DNA of 64,000 bases from Mycolicibacterium septicum DSM 44393 (GCF_000455325.1 NZ_HG322951.1:3675317-3739316), one strand, 5' to 3'; positions 28,814 through 38,027 are shown, counted from the stretch's first letter. Numbers and translations: made by a program. The notes: generated by a model not told the origin, from the letters alone.

Positions 28814-30025
28814 GTGCGCGGTCGCGTGGCACGGAAAGCATTTGCTCTCGGAAGTGCGGGTGTGGTTGCCCTGGCGATTGCCGGCTGTAACCAATCCTCG
28901 CCGGAAGGCGAGGCATCGCAGACCAATTTGAAGATCGTCGAGAAGGTCCAGATCGACGAGAACGGTGCTGAGGTCAAGGCCGCCGAGGGCGTCAGCCCGG
29001 CCGATCCCGCCGGCGACGGGAAGGCCACCTGCCCGCCGGTGATGATCGGCATGATGGGTGCGCTCAACGGTCCGGACGCCGCGCTCGGCATCAACATCAA
29101 GAACGGCGTGCAGCTCGCAATCGACAAGCACAACGCCGCCAACTCCGGCTGCCAGGTGCAGCTCAAGAGCTTTGACACCGAAGGTGATCCGCAGAAGGCG
29201 ACCGGTGTGGCGCCGCAGATCGTCGACGAGGCGTTCATCATCGGCTTGATCGGGCCCGCGTTCTCCGGGGAGACCAAGGCCACCGGTGACGTGTTCAACC
29301 AGGCCGGTCTGGTCGCGGCCACCGCATCGGCCACCAACGTCACGTTGAGCGAGAACGGGTGGAAGACCTTCTTCCGCGGCCTGGCCAACGACGGCGTCCA
29401 GGGCCCCTCGGTGGCCAACTACCTCAAGAACACTCTCGGCAACAAGAAGGTGTGTGTGGTCGACGACAGCACCGACTATGGGCTCGGTCTGGCCGAGACG
29501 GTGCGTGAAACCCTTGGCCCGGTTGCGGATTCGTCATGCAACATCTCGGTGAAGAAGGGCGACAAGGAGTTCTCGGCTGCCGTCACCCAGATCAAGGGAG
29601 CCGCTCCGGACTCGGTGTTCTACAGCGGCTACTACTCCGAGGCCGCACCGTTCGTCCAGCAGCTCAAGGACGGCGGCGTAACGGCGACCTTCGTCAGCGC
29701 CGACGGCACCAAGGATCCGCAGTTCGTCGACCAGGCCGGTGAATCGTCGAAGGGCGCCCTGCTGTCCTGCCCGTGCGGTCCGGCCACCGGATCGTTCGCC
29801 GACGAGTACACCCAGAAGTTCGGCCAGGCACCGGGCACCTACAGCACCGAGGGCTACGACCTGGGCACCATCCTGCTCAAGGGCATCGACTCGGGTGCCA
29901 TCACCCGGCCGGCACTGCTGGACTACGTCCGCAAGTACGAGGGCCAAGGCGTGGGCCGCAAGTACCAGTGGACGGACAAGGGTGAGCTCACCACCACCCT
30001 GATCTGGATGTACGAAGTCAAATAG
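28814..30025 (+). CDS. Branched-chain amino acid ABC transporter substrate-binding lipoprotein (LivJ/LivK type)
   Basis: 403-aa periplasmic-binding-protein-fold receptor that captures branched-chain amino acids or related ligands outside the membrane. GTG start with GGAGGTGAA just upstream. The signal peptide ends in a lipobox (LAIAGC), so the mature protein is a lipid-anchored lipoprotein. The mature sequence matches the Peripla_BP_6 class: IGMMGALNGPDAALG, GLIGPAFSGETKA, YSTEGYDLGTILLKGI. First gene of the operon; a strong 16-bp hairpin separates it from the permease gene, which would raise its expression over the membrane parts. Confidence 0.92.
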   Translation: MRGRVARKAFALGSAGVVALAIAGCNQSSPEGEASQTNLKIVEKVQIDENGAEVKAAEGVSPADPAGDGKATCPPVMIGMMGALNGPDAALGINIKNGVQLAIDKHNAANSGCQVQLKSFDTEGDPQKATGVAPQIVDEAFIIGLIGPAFSGETKATGDVFNQAGLVAATASATNVTLSENGWKTFFRGLANDGVQGPSVANYLKNTLGNKKVCVVDDSTDYGLGLAETVRETLGPVADSSCNISVKKGDKEFSAAVTQIKGAAPDSVFYSGYYSEAAPFVQQLKDGGVTATFVSADGTKDPQFVDQAGESSKGALLSCPCGPATGSFADEYTQKFGQAPGTYSTEGYDLGTILLKGIDSGAITRPALLDYVRKYEGQGVGRKYQWTDKGELTTTLIWMYEVK

Positions 30026-30033
30026 CCCACCAG

Positions 30034-30078
30034 ACGAAACGCGTCCGAGACCGTCACCAGGACTCGGACGCGTTTCGT
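30034..30078 (+). terminator. Strong intra-operon hairpin after the binding-protein gene
   Basis: Perfect 16-bp stem (ACGAAACGCGTCCGAG, 30034-30049, pairing with 30063-30078) around a 13-nt loop, starting 8 nt after the stop codon and 31 nt before the next start. It is a likely partial terminator or mRNA-stabilising hairpin that sets a higher level of binding protein than of permease. Confidence 0.65.
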
Positions 30079-30109
30079 TACACACCACGAAGTCAGGAGC
30101 CGCCGCCGG

Positions 30110-31147
30110 ATGATCCACCAGTGCGTCGAGCAGTCCGCCTGCCTGGCATCCAACATCAGCTTCAACCTGGATGGCCTGCGAGACGGCTTCTGGCAGTTGA
30201 CGATCGACGGCCTGTCCTGGGGTGCGATCTACGCGCTGGTGGCGGTGGGCTACACCCTGGTCTTCGGTGTCCTGCGCCTGATCAACTTCGCCCATTCCGA
30301 GATCTTCATGCTGGGCATGTTCGGCGCCTACTTCTGTCTGGACGTCATCCTCGGTTTCGCCCCGAGCGGTAACGCGTACAACAAGGGCGTCGCGCTGACA
30401 GTGCTGTATCTCGGCATCGCCATGCTGTTCGCGATGTTGGTCTCGGGATCGGCGGCGGTCGGTCTGGAACTGATCGCCTACCGGCCGCTGCGAAAACGCA
30501 ACGCCCGCGCCCTGACCTTCCTCATCACGGCGATCGGAATGTCGTTCGTGCTGCAGGAGTTCGTGCACTTCGTGTTGCCGAAGCTCCTGAAGGGCTACGG
30601 CGGAAGCAACGCTCAACAACCCATCGTCCTGGTCCAGCCCAAGACTCAGTTCACGATCTTCGGCGCCACGGTGTCGAACGTGACACTGGTGATCGTGGGA
30701 GCCGCGCTGGTGCTCGCCGTGCTGACCGACATCGCGATCAACCGCACCAAGTTCGGCCGCGGCATCCGGGCCGTGGCGCAGGACCCGACCACCGCGACGC
30801 TGATGGGTGTCTCCCGGGAACGCATCATCATGCGGACCTTCCTCATCGGCGGTCTGCTGGCGGGTGCGGCAGCGCTGCTCTACACGTTGAAGGTTCCGCA
30901 GGGCATCATCTATTCCGGCGGATTCCTGCTCGGCATCAAGGCGTTCTCGGCAGCGGTGCTCGGCGGCATCGGTAATCTTCGCGGCGCTCTGCTGGGCGGT
31001 CTGCTGCTGGGCGTCATGGAGAACTACGGGCAGGCGGTATTCGGAACGCAGTGGCGTGACGTCGTGGCATTCGTTCTGCTGGTGCTGGTCCTGCTGTTCC
31101 GGCCGACCGGCATACTCGGTGAGAGCCTCGGGAAGGCGCGGGTATGA
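30110..31147 (+). CDS. livH: Branched-chain amino acid ABC transporter permease (LivH type)
   Basis: 345-aa integral membrane permease, one half of the transport channel. It shows the LivH family pattern: ALVAVGYTLVFGVLRLINFAH, FSAAVLGGIGNLRGALLGGLLLG and a closing LLFRPTGILGE. About eight to nine hydrophobic segments. The Cys-containing N-terminal leader (MIHQCVEQSACLAS) is longer than in many homologues, but ATG 30110 has AGGAG nearby. Its stop overlaps the livM start by 4 nt (ATGA). Confidence 0.92.
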   Translation: MIHQCVEQSACLASNISFNLDGLRDGFWQLTIDGLSWGAIYALVAVGYTLVFGVLRLINFAHSEIFMLGMFGAYFCLDVILGFAPSGNAYNKGVALTVLYLGIAMLFAMLVSGSAAVGLELIAYRPLRKRNARALTFLITAIGMSFVLQEFVHFVLPKLLKGYGGSNAQQPIVLVQPKTQFTIFGATVSNVTLVIVGAALVLAVLTDIAINRTKFGRGIRAVAQDPTTATLMGVSRERIIMRTFLIGGLLAGAAALLYTLKVPQGIIYSGGFLLGIKAFSAAVLGGIGNLRGALLGGLLLGVMENYGQAVFGTQWRDVVAFVLLVLVLLFRPTGILGESLGKARV

Positions 31148-32346
31148 GCGAGCATCACGGTTCAGAGTCCGCCGGGTCGGTGACCAAGACACTGCTGGCC
31201 CCCGGCGACGCGATTCGCGACTCGTGGTCCAGCCTGCCGCGGGTGGCCAAATGGCTTGTCGGCGTGGTGGGTTTCGGACTGCTGGCCCTGTTGCCGTTGT
31301 TCACGCCCAGCTTCCTCAACACCACCGGCATCAGCTTCGGCGGCACCATGGCTCAATTCGCGATGGTCGCCATCATCGCGATCGGGCTCAACGTCGTCGT
31401 CGGGCAGGCCGGTCTCCTCGACCTCGGTTACGTGGGCTTCTACGCGGTCGGCGCCTACACGGTCGCGCTGCTGACCAGCCCCGACAGTCCGTGGAACAAA
31501 GTGGGGCCCGACGGATTCTTCAGCAAGGACTGGGCCTGGCTGTCGTGTGTGCCGCTGGCGATGGCGGTCACCGCGCTGGCCGGGCTGATCCTGGGAACGC
31601 CGACCCTGCGGTTGCGTGGGGACTATCTGGCCATCGTCACCCTCGGATTCGGCGAGATCATCCGTCTGCTCGCCGACAACCTGTCCGACGTCACCAACGG
31701 TTCGCGTGGACTCAACCAGGTTGCGTACCCACGGCTGGGGGAGAGCGAGAAGCTGCCCAACGGGGTGTTCTCCAGCGGCAACTCGGCCGGTGAGGCGAAC
31801 TACGGCACCTGGTGGTTCTGGCTGGGCCTGATCCTGATGGTCGGCATCCTCCTGTTGGTGGGCAACCTGGAGCGCAGCCGGGTCGGGCGCGCCTGGGTGG
31901 CGGTCCGCGAGGACGAGGACGCCGCAGAGGTGATGGGCGTCAACACCTTCCGGTTCAAGCTGTGGGCGTTCGTGATCGGCGCCGCGATCGGCGGCCTCTC
32001 GGGGGCGCTCTACGCCGGCCAGGTTCAGTACGTGGCGCCGCCGACGTTCAACATCATCAACTCGATGTTGTTCCTGTGCGCGGTGGTGCTCGGCGGGCAG
32101 GGCAACAAGCTCGGCGTCATTTTCGGTGCCTTCATCGTTGTGTATCTGCCCAACCGGCTCCTGGGAGTCGAGTTCCTCGGGATCAACCTCGGTGACCTCA
32201 AGTATCTCTTCTTCGGTTTGGCGCTGGTGGTACTGATGATCTTCCGGCCGCAAGGTCTTTTCCCGGTACGCCAGCAGCTGTTGACGTACGGCAGATCGGC
32301 TCGACAGTTGTTGCGCGGCAACACGGACAAGGAGCCGGTGGGATGA
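31144..32346 (+). CDS. livM: Branched-chain amino acid ABC transporter permease (LivM type)
   Basis: 400-aa membrane permease, the second half of the channel. After a cytoplasmic N-terminal stretch of about 35 residues come several membrane spans with the LivM signatures GLNVVVGQAGLLDLGYVGFYAVGAY, shown in part at residues 80-105, LRGDYLAIVTLGFGEIIR, and MGVNTFRFKLWAFVIGAAIGG with its closing FRPQGLFP. Overlaps livH by ATGA and livG by ATGA, so the permease and ATPase genes are translationally coupled. Confidence 0.92.
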   Translation: MSEHHGSESAGSVTKTLLAPGDAIRDSWSSLPRVAKWLVGVVGFGLLALLPLFTPSFLNTTGISFGGTMAQFAMVAIIAIGLNVVVGQAGLLDLGYVGFYAVGAYTVALLTSPDSPWNKVGPDGFFSKDWAWLSCVPLAMAVTALAGLILGTPTLRLRGDYLAIVTLGFGEIIRLLADNLSDVTNGSRGLNQVAYPRLGESEKLPNGVFSSGNSAGEANYGTWWFWLGLILMVGILLLVGNLERSRVGRAWVAVREDEDAAEVMGVNTFRFKLWAFVIGAAIGGLSGALYAGQVQYVAPPTFNIINSMLFLCAVVLGGQGNKLGVIFGAFIVVYLPNRLLGVEFLGINLGDLKYLFFGLALVVLMIFRPQGLFPVRQQLLTYGRSARQLLRGNTDKEPVG

Positions 32347-33197
32347 GTGAGCCCATGCCCGGCGTGACCGAGAGCGTCGAGGAACTGGCCGGGGTGCACC
32401 GCGAGATCCAGGCCGCCGAGGGCGAGATCCTTTTGGAGACCAGGGATCTCACCGTCAAGTTCGGTGGCCTCGTTGCCCTGGACTCGGTCAGCTTCAACAT
32501 CCGCCGCGGTGAGATCCTCGGTCTGATCGGGCCCAACGGCGCGGGCAAGACCACCTGCTTCAATGCGATCACCGGTGTCTACCGGCCCAGCTCGGGATCG
32601 GTCATCTTCGACGGCGCGCCGCTGGGCCGGATCAAGCGGCACCAGATCACGCGCCGCGGCATCGCCCGTACCTTCCAGAACATCCGGCTCTTCGGAGAGA
32701 TGACCGCGCTGGAGAACGTCATGGTGGGCACCGATGCGCGACACAAGACGTCGGTGCCCGGTGCCCTCGTGCGTTCCCCTCGGCACCGTCGCGAGGAACG
32801 GTCGGCGATCGAACGCGCCGCGGCCTTGCTGCACTTTGTGGGGATCGCCCACCGCGGCGAGGAGAAGGCCAAGAATCTGCCCTACGGTGACCAGCGCCGG
32901 CTCGAGATCGCCCGCGCACTGGCCACCGAGCCCAAGCTGTTGTGCCTGGACGAGCCGGCCGCCGGGTTCAATCCCGCCGAGAAGGCGTCATTGATCGAGT
33001 TGATCCGCAAGATCCGCGACGACGGCTACACGGTGCTGCTGATCGAGCACGACATGCGTCTGGTGATGGGGGTGACCGACCGCATCGTGGTGCTGGAATT
33101 CGGCCGCAAGATCGCCGACGGACTGCCACACGAAATCCGCGAGGACCCGAAGGTCATCGCCGCCTATCTGGGGGTACCCGATGACGAGCTCGGTTGA
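32343..33197 (+). CDS. livG: Branched-chain amino acid ABC transporter ATP-binding protein (LivG type)
   Basis: 284-aa ABC ATPase. Walker A GPNGAGKTT, Q-loop region NIRLFGEMT, degenerate LivG-type signature LPYGDQRRLEIARAL, Walker B LLCLDEPAAG and switch His in LIEHDMRLVM. An N-terminal extension of about 30 residues precedes the ATPase core. It overlaps livM by 4 nt and livF by 17 nt. Confidence 0.93.
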   Translation: MSEPMPGVTESVEELAGVHREIQAAEGEILLETRDLTVKFGGLVALDSVSFNIRRGEILGLIGPNGAGKTTCFNAITGVYRPSSGSVIFDGAPLGRIKRHQITRRGIARTFQNIRLFGEMTALENVMVGTDARHKTSVPGALVRSPRHRREERSAIERAAALLHFVGIAHRGEEKAKNLPYGDQRRLEIARALATEPKLLCLDEPAAGFNPAEKASLIELIRKIRDDGYTVLLIEHDMRLVMGVTDRIVVLEFGRKIADGLPHEIREDPKVIAAYLGVPDDELG

Positions 33198-33927
33198 GAC
33201 CAGCCGCCCGGTGCTGCTCGAGGTGCGGGACGTGGTGGTGCACTACGGCCGGATCAAGGCGTTGCACGGGGTTTCGCTGGTGGTGCACGAGGGGGAGCTG
33301 GTCACGCTGCTGGGCTCCAACGGGGCCGGTAAGACCACGATGATGCGCGCGATCTCGGGTCTGCGGCCGTTGACCTCGGGTTCGGTCTGGTTCGAGGGCC
33401 GTGACATCTCCCGGGTGAAAGCACACCAGCGCGTGATCGACGGGCTGATCCAGGCTCCCGAGGGGCGCGGAGTGTTCCCCGGCATGACGGTGCTGGAGAA
33501 CCTCGAGATGGGTTGCTATGGACGCAAATTCGCGTCCCGCGGGGAGCATGACGAGCGGTTGGACTGGGTGTTCACGACCTTCCCGAGGCTGGCCGAGCGG
33601 CGCTCCCAGGTGGGCGGCACCCTCTCCGGCGGGGAGCAGCAGATGCTGGCCATCGGCCGGGCACTGATGTCCCGGCCCAGGGTGCTGCTACTCGACGAGC
33701 CGTCGATGGGACTGGCGCCGATGGTGATCTCGCAGATCTTCAAGATCATCTCCGAGATCAACACCCAGGGCACCACGGTGCTTCTGGTCGAACAGAATGC
33801 CCAACAGGCGCTGAGCCGGTCCGACCGCGGCTACATCCTGGAGACCGGCAATGTCACCCGCACCGGTGATGCGCGGGAACTGTTGGCAGACGACAGCATT
33901 CGTGCTGCCTACCTCGGTGTCGCGTAA
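33181..33927 (+). CDS. livF: Branched-chain amino acid ABC transporter ATP-binding protein (LivF type)
   Basis: 248-aa ABC ATPase that pairs with LivG. Walker A GSNGAGKTT, Q-loop QAPEGRGVFPGMTVLENL, signature LSGGEQQMLAIGRAL, Walker B VLLLDEPSMGL, switch EQNAQQAL. The closing AAYLGVA is typical. Last gene of the operon; its ATG lies 17 nt inside livG. Confidence 0.93.
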   Translation: MTSSVETSRPVLLEVRDVVVHYGRIKALHGVSLVVHEGELVTLLGSNGAGKTTMMRAISGLRPLTSGSVWFEGRDISRVKAHQRVIDGLIQAPEGRGVFPGMTVLENLEMGCYGRKFASRGEHDERLDWVFTTFPRLAERRSQVGGTLSGGEQQMLAIGRALMSRPRVLLLDEPSMGLAPMVISQIFKIISEINTQGTTVLLVEQNAQQALSRSDRGYILETGNVTRTGDARELLADDSIRAAYLGVA

Positions 33928-33990
33928 CCGGGCCCGACACGCCGCGCAAAAGCCCACAATTGCGCACGCTCACGGCACTCTGAGGTGGTG

Positions 33991-34317
33991 ATGGTAGGCA
34001 AATCGATCGCGCTGTTCGTCCTGGCCGCCGTGCTGGAGATCGGCGGCGCCTGGCTGGTATGGCAGGGCGTGCGCGAGCACCGCGGCTGGATGTGGATGGG
34101 CGCCGGGGTGATCGCGCTCGGCGCCTACGGCTTCGTCGCGGCATTCCAGCCCGACGCGCACTTCGGCCGGGTCCTGGCTGCCTACGGCGGCGTGTTCATC
34201 GCCGGTTCGTTGCTGTGGGGCATGGTGGCCGACGGCTTCCGGCCCGACCGCTGGGATGTCGCCGGTGCGCTCGTGGCCCTCGTCGGCGTCGGGCTGATCA
34301 TGTACGCCCCGCGCTGA
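33991..34317 (+). CDS. YnfA/UPF0060-family small membrane protein
   Basis: 108 aa with four predicted membrane helices, of the YnfA family, which is distantly related to small multidrug resistance exporters. Matching features: FVLAAVLEIGGAWLVWQG, ALGAYGFVAAFQP, RVLAAYGGVFIAGSL and DRWDVAGALVALVGVGLIMY. Start chosen at ATG 33991, with GAGG upstream; two GTGs immediately before it are alternatives. 63 nt after livF, so possibly read with it, though function gives no reason for that. Its stop is 3 nt from the end of the convergent SCO6745-like gene. Confidence 0.85.
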   Translation: MVGKSIALFVLAAVLEIGGAWLVWQGVREHRGWMWMGAGVIALGAYGFVAAFQPDAHFGRVLAAYGGVFIAGSLLWGMVADGFRPDRWDVAGALVALVGVGLIMYAPR

Positions 34318-34320
34318 TCG

Positions 34321-35208
34321 TCAGCCCAGATGGGCGCTGTCGTCGTCGAGGTCGTCGCGGCTCAGGCCCATCGGGGTCGCGGCGGGCACGTCGCCGGCGG
34401 CCACCACCTGCCGGGTGATCGGCGTCAGCACCCGGAACAGGGTGGTGATCTCGTCGTCGGTCAACGCGTCCAGCGCGCCCAGGGCCAGGGCATCGGTCCG
34501 GTCCTCGACCGCCTGCTTGACGTCTCGCCCGGCGTCCGTGAGCTCACCCTGGCCGTCGAGCCAGCCGCGCGAGCGCAACTGCTCGACGTAGCCCGCCCAC
34601 TGTTCGTCGTCGTAGTCGCGGCCGCGCATGATCATCTCGCGCGGCACCCGGCCGGCCGCGGCGTGCAGCACATTGCATTCCCGTCCGCTGATCCCCTCGG
34701 CGACCAGCACGGCGATATGGCCGTCGCCGCGTTGTTCACGCAGCAGGGTGACCGCATGCCAGAGCTTGGCGATCGGTTCCTCCGGCCAGGGCAGGGCCCG
34801 GTTGGCGGCGTAGAGCGGCCGGCCGTCCAGGGGCGCGGTGCGGGCTGCCTTCGCGGCCAACTCGGCCGCGAGGCGGGTCGACTCGGAGTCGGTCACCCCG
34901 GAGCGACGCAGTGCCGCGACGGCCGACTCCGACCGCAGCTGCAAAAGCTTTGCCGGACTTGCCTTGTCCCATGCCGCGGGTAACGCCCTGGCCACCCGCG
35001 CGGTGGTGAAGTTGTAGAACGCCGCGGCGACGACTTCGGGCGGCACGATGCCCAGCGGCGCCGAGCGGGCGCCGAAGTAGCCCATCCAGAAGCCGGGATA
35101 GCCCAATTCGGCGAACGCCGCGAGCGACTCCGGGGCGAAGTAGGTGACCCCGTGTACCGGCTCCAGCCGGTCGAAGAAACGACGTGCCAATTCCGGAGTA
35201 CGACCCAT
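34321..35208 (-). CDS. SCO6745-family protein (winged-helix-like, function unknown)
   Basis: 295 aa, matching the actinobacterial SCO6745 family: an N-terminal helical part with GVTYFAPE and GFWMGYFGARSAPLG, then a winged-helix-like C-terminal region (LRSRGWLDGQGELTDAGRDV) as in MarR-type proteins. The biochemical role is unknown. It sits 8 nt downstream of the GntR regulator on the same strand, so the two are probably co-transcribed. Confidence 0.75.
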   Translation of the reverse strand: MGRTPELARRFFDRLEPVHGVTYFAPESLAAFAELGYPGFWMGYFGARSAPLGIVPPEVVAAAFYNFTTARVARALPAAWDKASPAKLLQLRSESAVAALRRSGVTDSESTRLAAELAAKAARTAPLDGRPLYAANRALPWPEEPIAKLWHAVTLLREQRGDGHIAVLVAEGISGRECNVLHAAAGRVPREMIMRGRDYDDEQWAGYVEQLRSRGWLDGQGELTDAGRDVKQAVEDRTDALALGALDALTDDEITTLFRVLTPITRQVVAAGDVPAATPMGLSRDDLDDDSAHLG

Positions 35209-35216
35209 ACGGCTAG

Positions 35217-35933
35217 TTAAGCATCGGGACCGTCACCGTCGGTCACCGCGGTGGCGGCCTCGTCGATGATGGCCCGCATCGCCCGTTCGGCGCCGTCCTC
35301 GTCGCGCAGCCGGATCGCCCGGGCCACCTCGTCGTGCAACGCGATGGCGGCCGGGTTGGGGGAGTCCGGCATCAGGCCGTGCTGGGTGCGCCCGGCCAGG
35401 ACCTCGGCCACCACGTCATTGAGTGCGCGGAACATCTCGTTGCCGCTCGCGTCCAGGAGCGTCTGGTGGAAAACCTTGTCCGCCAACAAGTAGGCGTCGA
35501 GGTTGCCGGACCGGCCGTGCACCACCATGTCGGAAACCGCGGCGGCCAGGATCCGGCATTGGTCCGGGTTCGCGCGCCGGGCGGCGAGTGCTGCGGCGGC
35601 CGGTTCGAAACCCCGCCGGAGTTCCGACAGCGACGCCAGCAGGGCGGCGCGGTCGCCGGCCTGCAGGCGCCAGCGAATCAGCCTGGGGTCGAACACATTC
35701 CATTTGCGCGCGGGCTGGACGGTGATTCCCACCCGGCGCCGTGATTCCACCATGCCCATCGATTCCAGGACCCGGATCACTTCGCGCGCGACACTGCGGG
35801 ATACCTCGTGCTCGGTGCTGACCCGGTCCAGGGTCAGCACCTGCTCGGCCGCCAGCTCACCGGAGACGATGCCGGTGCCGAGCGCGGTCAGCAGGCTGGC
35901 ATGCAGCGCGCCGACGTTTGAGGGCGAGGACAC
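35217..35933 (-). CDS. GntR-family transcriptional regulator, FadR/FCD subclass
   Basis: 238 aa. The N-terminal winged helix has the GntR pattern (LDRVSTEHEVSRSVAREVIRVLE) and is followed by an all-helical FCD effector domain with the metal/ligand residues Asp and His (LLADKVFHQTLLDASGNEMF, ALHDEVARAI). Starts with GTG 35933. It is divergent from gntK-gntP with 124 nt between starts, so it is the likely gluconate-responsive repressor of those genes and of itself. FCD regulators commonly bind sugar acids. Confidence 0.88.
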   Translation of the reverse strand: MSSPSNVGALHASLLTALGTGIVSGELAAEQVLTLDRVSTEHEVSRSVAREVIRVLESMGMVESRRRVGITVQPARKWNVFDPRLIRWRLQAGDRAALLASLSELRRGFEPAAAALAARRANPDQCRILAAAVSDMVVHGRSGNLDAYLLADKVFHQTLLDASGNEMFRALNDVVAEVLAGRTQHGLMPDSPNPAAIALHDEVARAIRLRDEDGAERAMRAIIDEAATAVTDGDGPDA

Positions 35934-35935
35934 GG

Positions 35936-35982
35936 TTACATCCTGTCATATCCGGTATTGAGCGGTGAAAAAACAGATGTAA
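35936..35982. promoter_or_regulatory. Candidate GntR operator pair in the divergent gap
   Basis: TTACATCCTGT (35936-35946) is mirrored by ACAGATGTAA (35973-35982), allowing one inserted base, with 26 nt between. The left arm covers the presumed ribosome-binding site of the regulator gene. A second short repeat, TGTGT-N8-ACACA, lies at 36022-36039 nearer gntK. Inferred from symmetry and position only. Confidence 0.3.
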
Positions 35983-36057
35983 TCGTGACACTCTTGCAAA
36001 CGTATGCTTTTTAAGTCATGCTGTGTGACGGCAGACACATATCGTGAGGGCGGATGT

Positions 36058-36573
36058 ATGGGTTCACCAGTCGTGGTCATGGGTGTATCGGGGTCGGGTA
36101 AGTCGACCGTCGGCGCCGCGTTGGCGCAGCGGATGCGGGTGCCGTTCGCCGATGCCGACGACTTCCACCCCGCGGCAAACATCGCCAAGATGTCCGCGGG
36201 CCACGCCCTCGACGACGACGATCGCTATCCGTGGCTGGAGTCGATCGGTGAGTGGCTCGCCAAGCACCACGACGGCGGCGTGATGAGCTGCTCGGCGCTC
36301 AAACACAAGTACCGCGACCAACTGCGGCGGCACTGCGCCGATGTGGTGTTCCTGTTCCTGAGCGGCTCGGCCGAGGTGATCCGTCGGCGCCAGGCCAGCC
36401 GCCCCGGGCATTTCATGCCGGCGGCCCTGCTGGACTCCCAATTCGCCACGCTGGAGCCGCTCGGACCCGACGAGGCCGGCATCGCCATCGACGTGGATCA
36501 GAGCATCGACGACATCGTCGACGAGTACATTGCCCAATCCGACACCGAGACAACAGAACAGGACAACCGATGA
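36058..36573 (+). CDS. gntK: Gluconokinase
   Basis: 171-aa kinase converting D-gluconate plus ATP to 6-phosphogluconate in the cytoplasm. P-loop GVSGSGKST near the N-terminus, then DADDFHP and the SCSALKHKYRDQLR segment characteristic of GntK. Start is ATG 36058, with GAGGG 8-10 nt upstream; an in-frame ATG at 36004 would add a Cys-containing extension not seen in the family. Overlaps the gluconate permease gene by 4 nt (ATGA). Confidence 0.92.
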   Translation: MGSPVVVMGVSGSGKSTVGAALAQRMRVPFADADDFHPAANIAKMSAGHALDDDDRYPWLESIGEWLAKHHDGGVMSCSALKHKYRDQLRRHCADVVFLFLSGSAEVIRRRQASRPGHFMPAALLDSQFATLEPLGPDEAGIAIDVDQSIDDIVDEYIAQSDTETTEQDNR

Positions 36574-38027
36574 CCTCGACGCTCACTCATCTCGCGGCCG
36601 GGACGGAGCTGGTCGAGCCGGTGGCGGGCGGCGCGCAGCTGGTCCTGGCCGCGCTGGCCGGCATCGCCCTGATCGTCGTGCTCATCACGATCGTCAAACT
36701 GCATCCGTTCCTGGCCCTCATCTTCGGCGCGCTGACCGTGGGCATGGCGGCGGGCGAGAACGTCAGCGACGTGCTCGCCTCGTTCTCCACCGGATTCGGG
36801 TCCACCGCTGCCAGCGTCGGCATATTGATCGCTCTCGGTGCGATGTTCGCCAAACTCCTGGCCGACTCTGGGGGAGCGGACGAGATCGTGGACACCATCG
36901 TCGGGCACGCCTCACCACGGGCGCTCCCGTGGGCAATGGCGTTGGTGGGCGCGATCATCGGTCTGCCGATGTTCTTCGAGATCGGTCTGGTGCTGCTGAT
37001 GCCGGTCATCTATCTGGTGGCCCGCCGTTCGCAGCTGTCCCTGATCACGGTCGGCATCCCCGCGCTGGCAGGCCTGTCGGCCATGCACGGATTCGTACCA
37101 CCACACCCGGGACCCGTCGCCGCGATCTCATTGCTCAACGCAGACCTCGGTGTCACCTTGGCGCTGGGTGTGCTGGTCGCGATCCCGACGATCGTGGTGG
37201 CAGGTCCGTTGTTCGGCAAGTTGGCCGGACGCTGGGTGGTCCTTGAGGTCCCGGACCGGTTCGACGCCGCCGACCCTGCGGCGGGCTCGACGGGCGCGGA
37301 CTCCGGCGGCGGTGCCGCGGCCGCGGCCGGCACGACCACGACGACCGCTACGAAGGCGCGACCGACGTTCGGGATCACCATGTTCAGCGTTCTGCTGCCG
37401 GTGGCACTGATGATGGGCAAGGCGCTGGTCGACATCTTCGTCGAGGACAAGTCGCACCTTATCCGTCAGACGTTCGACATCCTCGGACAGCCGTTGATGG
37501 CGCTGCTGATCGCGGTGGTGGTCGGAATGTTCACGCTCGGTGGCGGCGCCAAGATGAGCCGCGACCAGATCGTGAAAACCATCGAGTCATCGCTTCCGCC
37601 GGTGGCCGGCATCATCTTGATCGTCGCGGCCGGTGGCGGATTCAAACAGGTTCTGGTCGATACCGGGATCGGAACCCTGCTCGCCGAATGGGCCAAGGGC
37701 GCCAATCTTTCGGTGGTGCTGCTGGCGTGGGTGCTGGCCGTGCTGATCCGGTTGGCCACGGGATCGGCCACCGTGGCCACCATCACCGCGTCGTCACTCA
37801 TGCTCGGACTGGTCGAGGGGATGAGCACCGGGGAGGTGTCCCTGGTGGTGCTTGCGGTGGGTGCCGGCTCGTTGTTCTTCTCGCACGTCAACGACGCCGG
37901 ATTCTGGCTCGTGAAGGAGTATTTCGGGATGACGGTCGGCCAGACGATCAAATCGTGGTCCCTGATGGAGACGGCGCTGTCGGTGTCCGGCCTGATCTTC
38001 GTCCTGTTGCTGGGCCTGGTGGTCTGA
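36570..38027 (+). CDS. gntP: Gluconate:H+ symporter, GntP family
   Basis: 485-aa polytopic permease importing gluconate for the kinase encoded just upstream. Family motifs: GLPMFFEIGLVLLMPVIY, AGLSAMHGFVPPHPGPVAA, LAVLIRLATGSATVA and SHVNDAGFWLVKEYFG. A cytoplasmic loop around residues 232-267 is an Ala/Gly/Thr low-complexity stretch longer than in typical members. Start ATG 36570 overlaps gntK by ATGA. A hairpin follows the stop. Confidence 0.92.
   Translation: MTSTLTHLAAGTELVEPVAGGAQLVLAALAGIALIVVLITIVKLHPFLALIFGALTVGMAAGENVSDVLASFSTGFGSTAASVGILIALGAMFAKLLADSGGADEIVDTIVGHASPRALPWAMALVGAIIGLPMFFEIGLVLLMPVIYLVARRSQLSLITVGIPALAGLSAMHGFVPPHPGPVAAISLLNADLGVTLALGVLVAIPTIVVAGPLFGKLAGRWVVLEVPDRFDAADPAAGSTGADSGGGAAAAAGTTTTTATKARPTFGITMFSVLLPVALMMGKALVDIFVEDKSHLIRQTFDILGQPLMALLIAVVVGMFTLGGGAKMSRDQIVKTIESSLPPVAGIILIVAAGGGFKQVLVDTGIGTLLAEWAKGANLSVVLLAWVLAVLIRLATGSATVATITASSLMLGLVEGMSTGEVSLVVLAVGAGSLFFSHVNDAGFWLVKEYFGMTVGQTIKSWSLMETALSVSGLIFVLLLGLVV

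Noticed and set aside
36252..36569. Long open frame running into gntP from inside gntK
   Set aside because: This part is out of frame with gntK and Arg-rich; gntP begins at ATG 36570, with the usual ATGA overlap.
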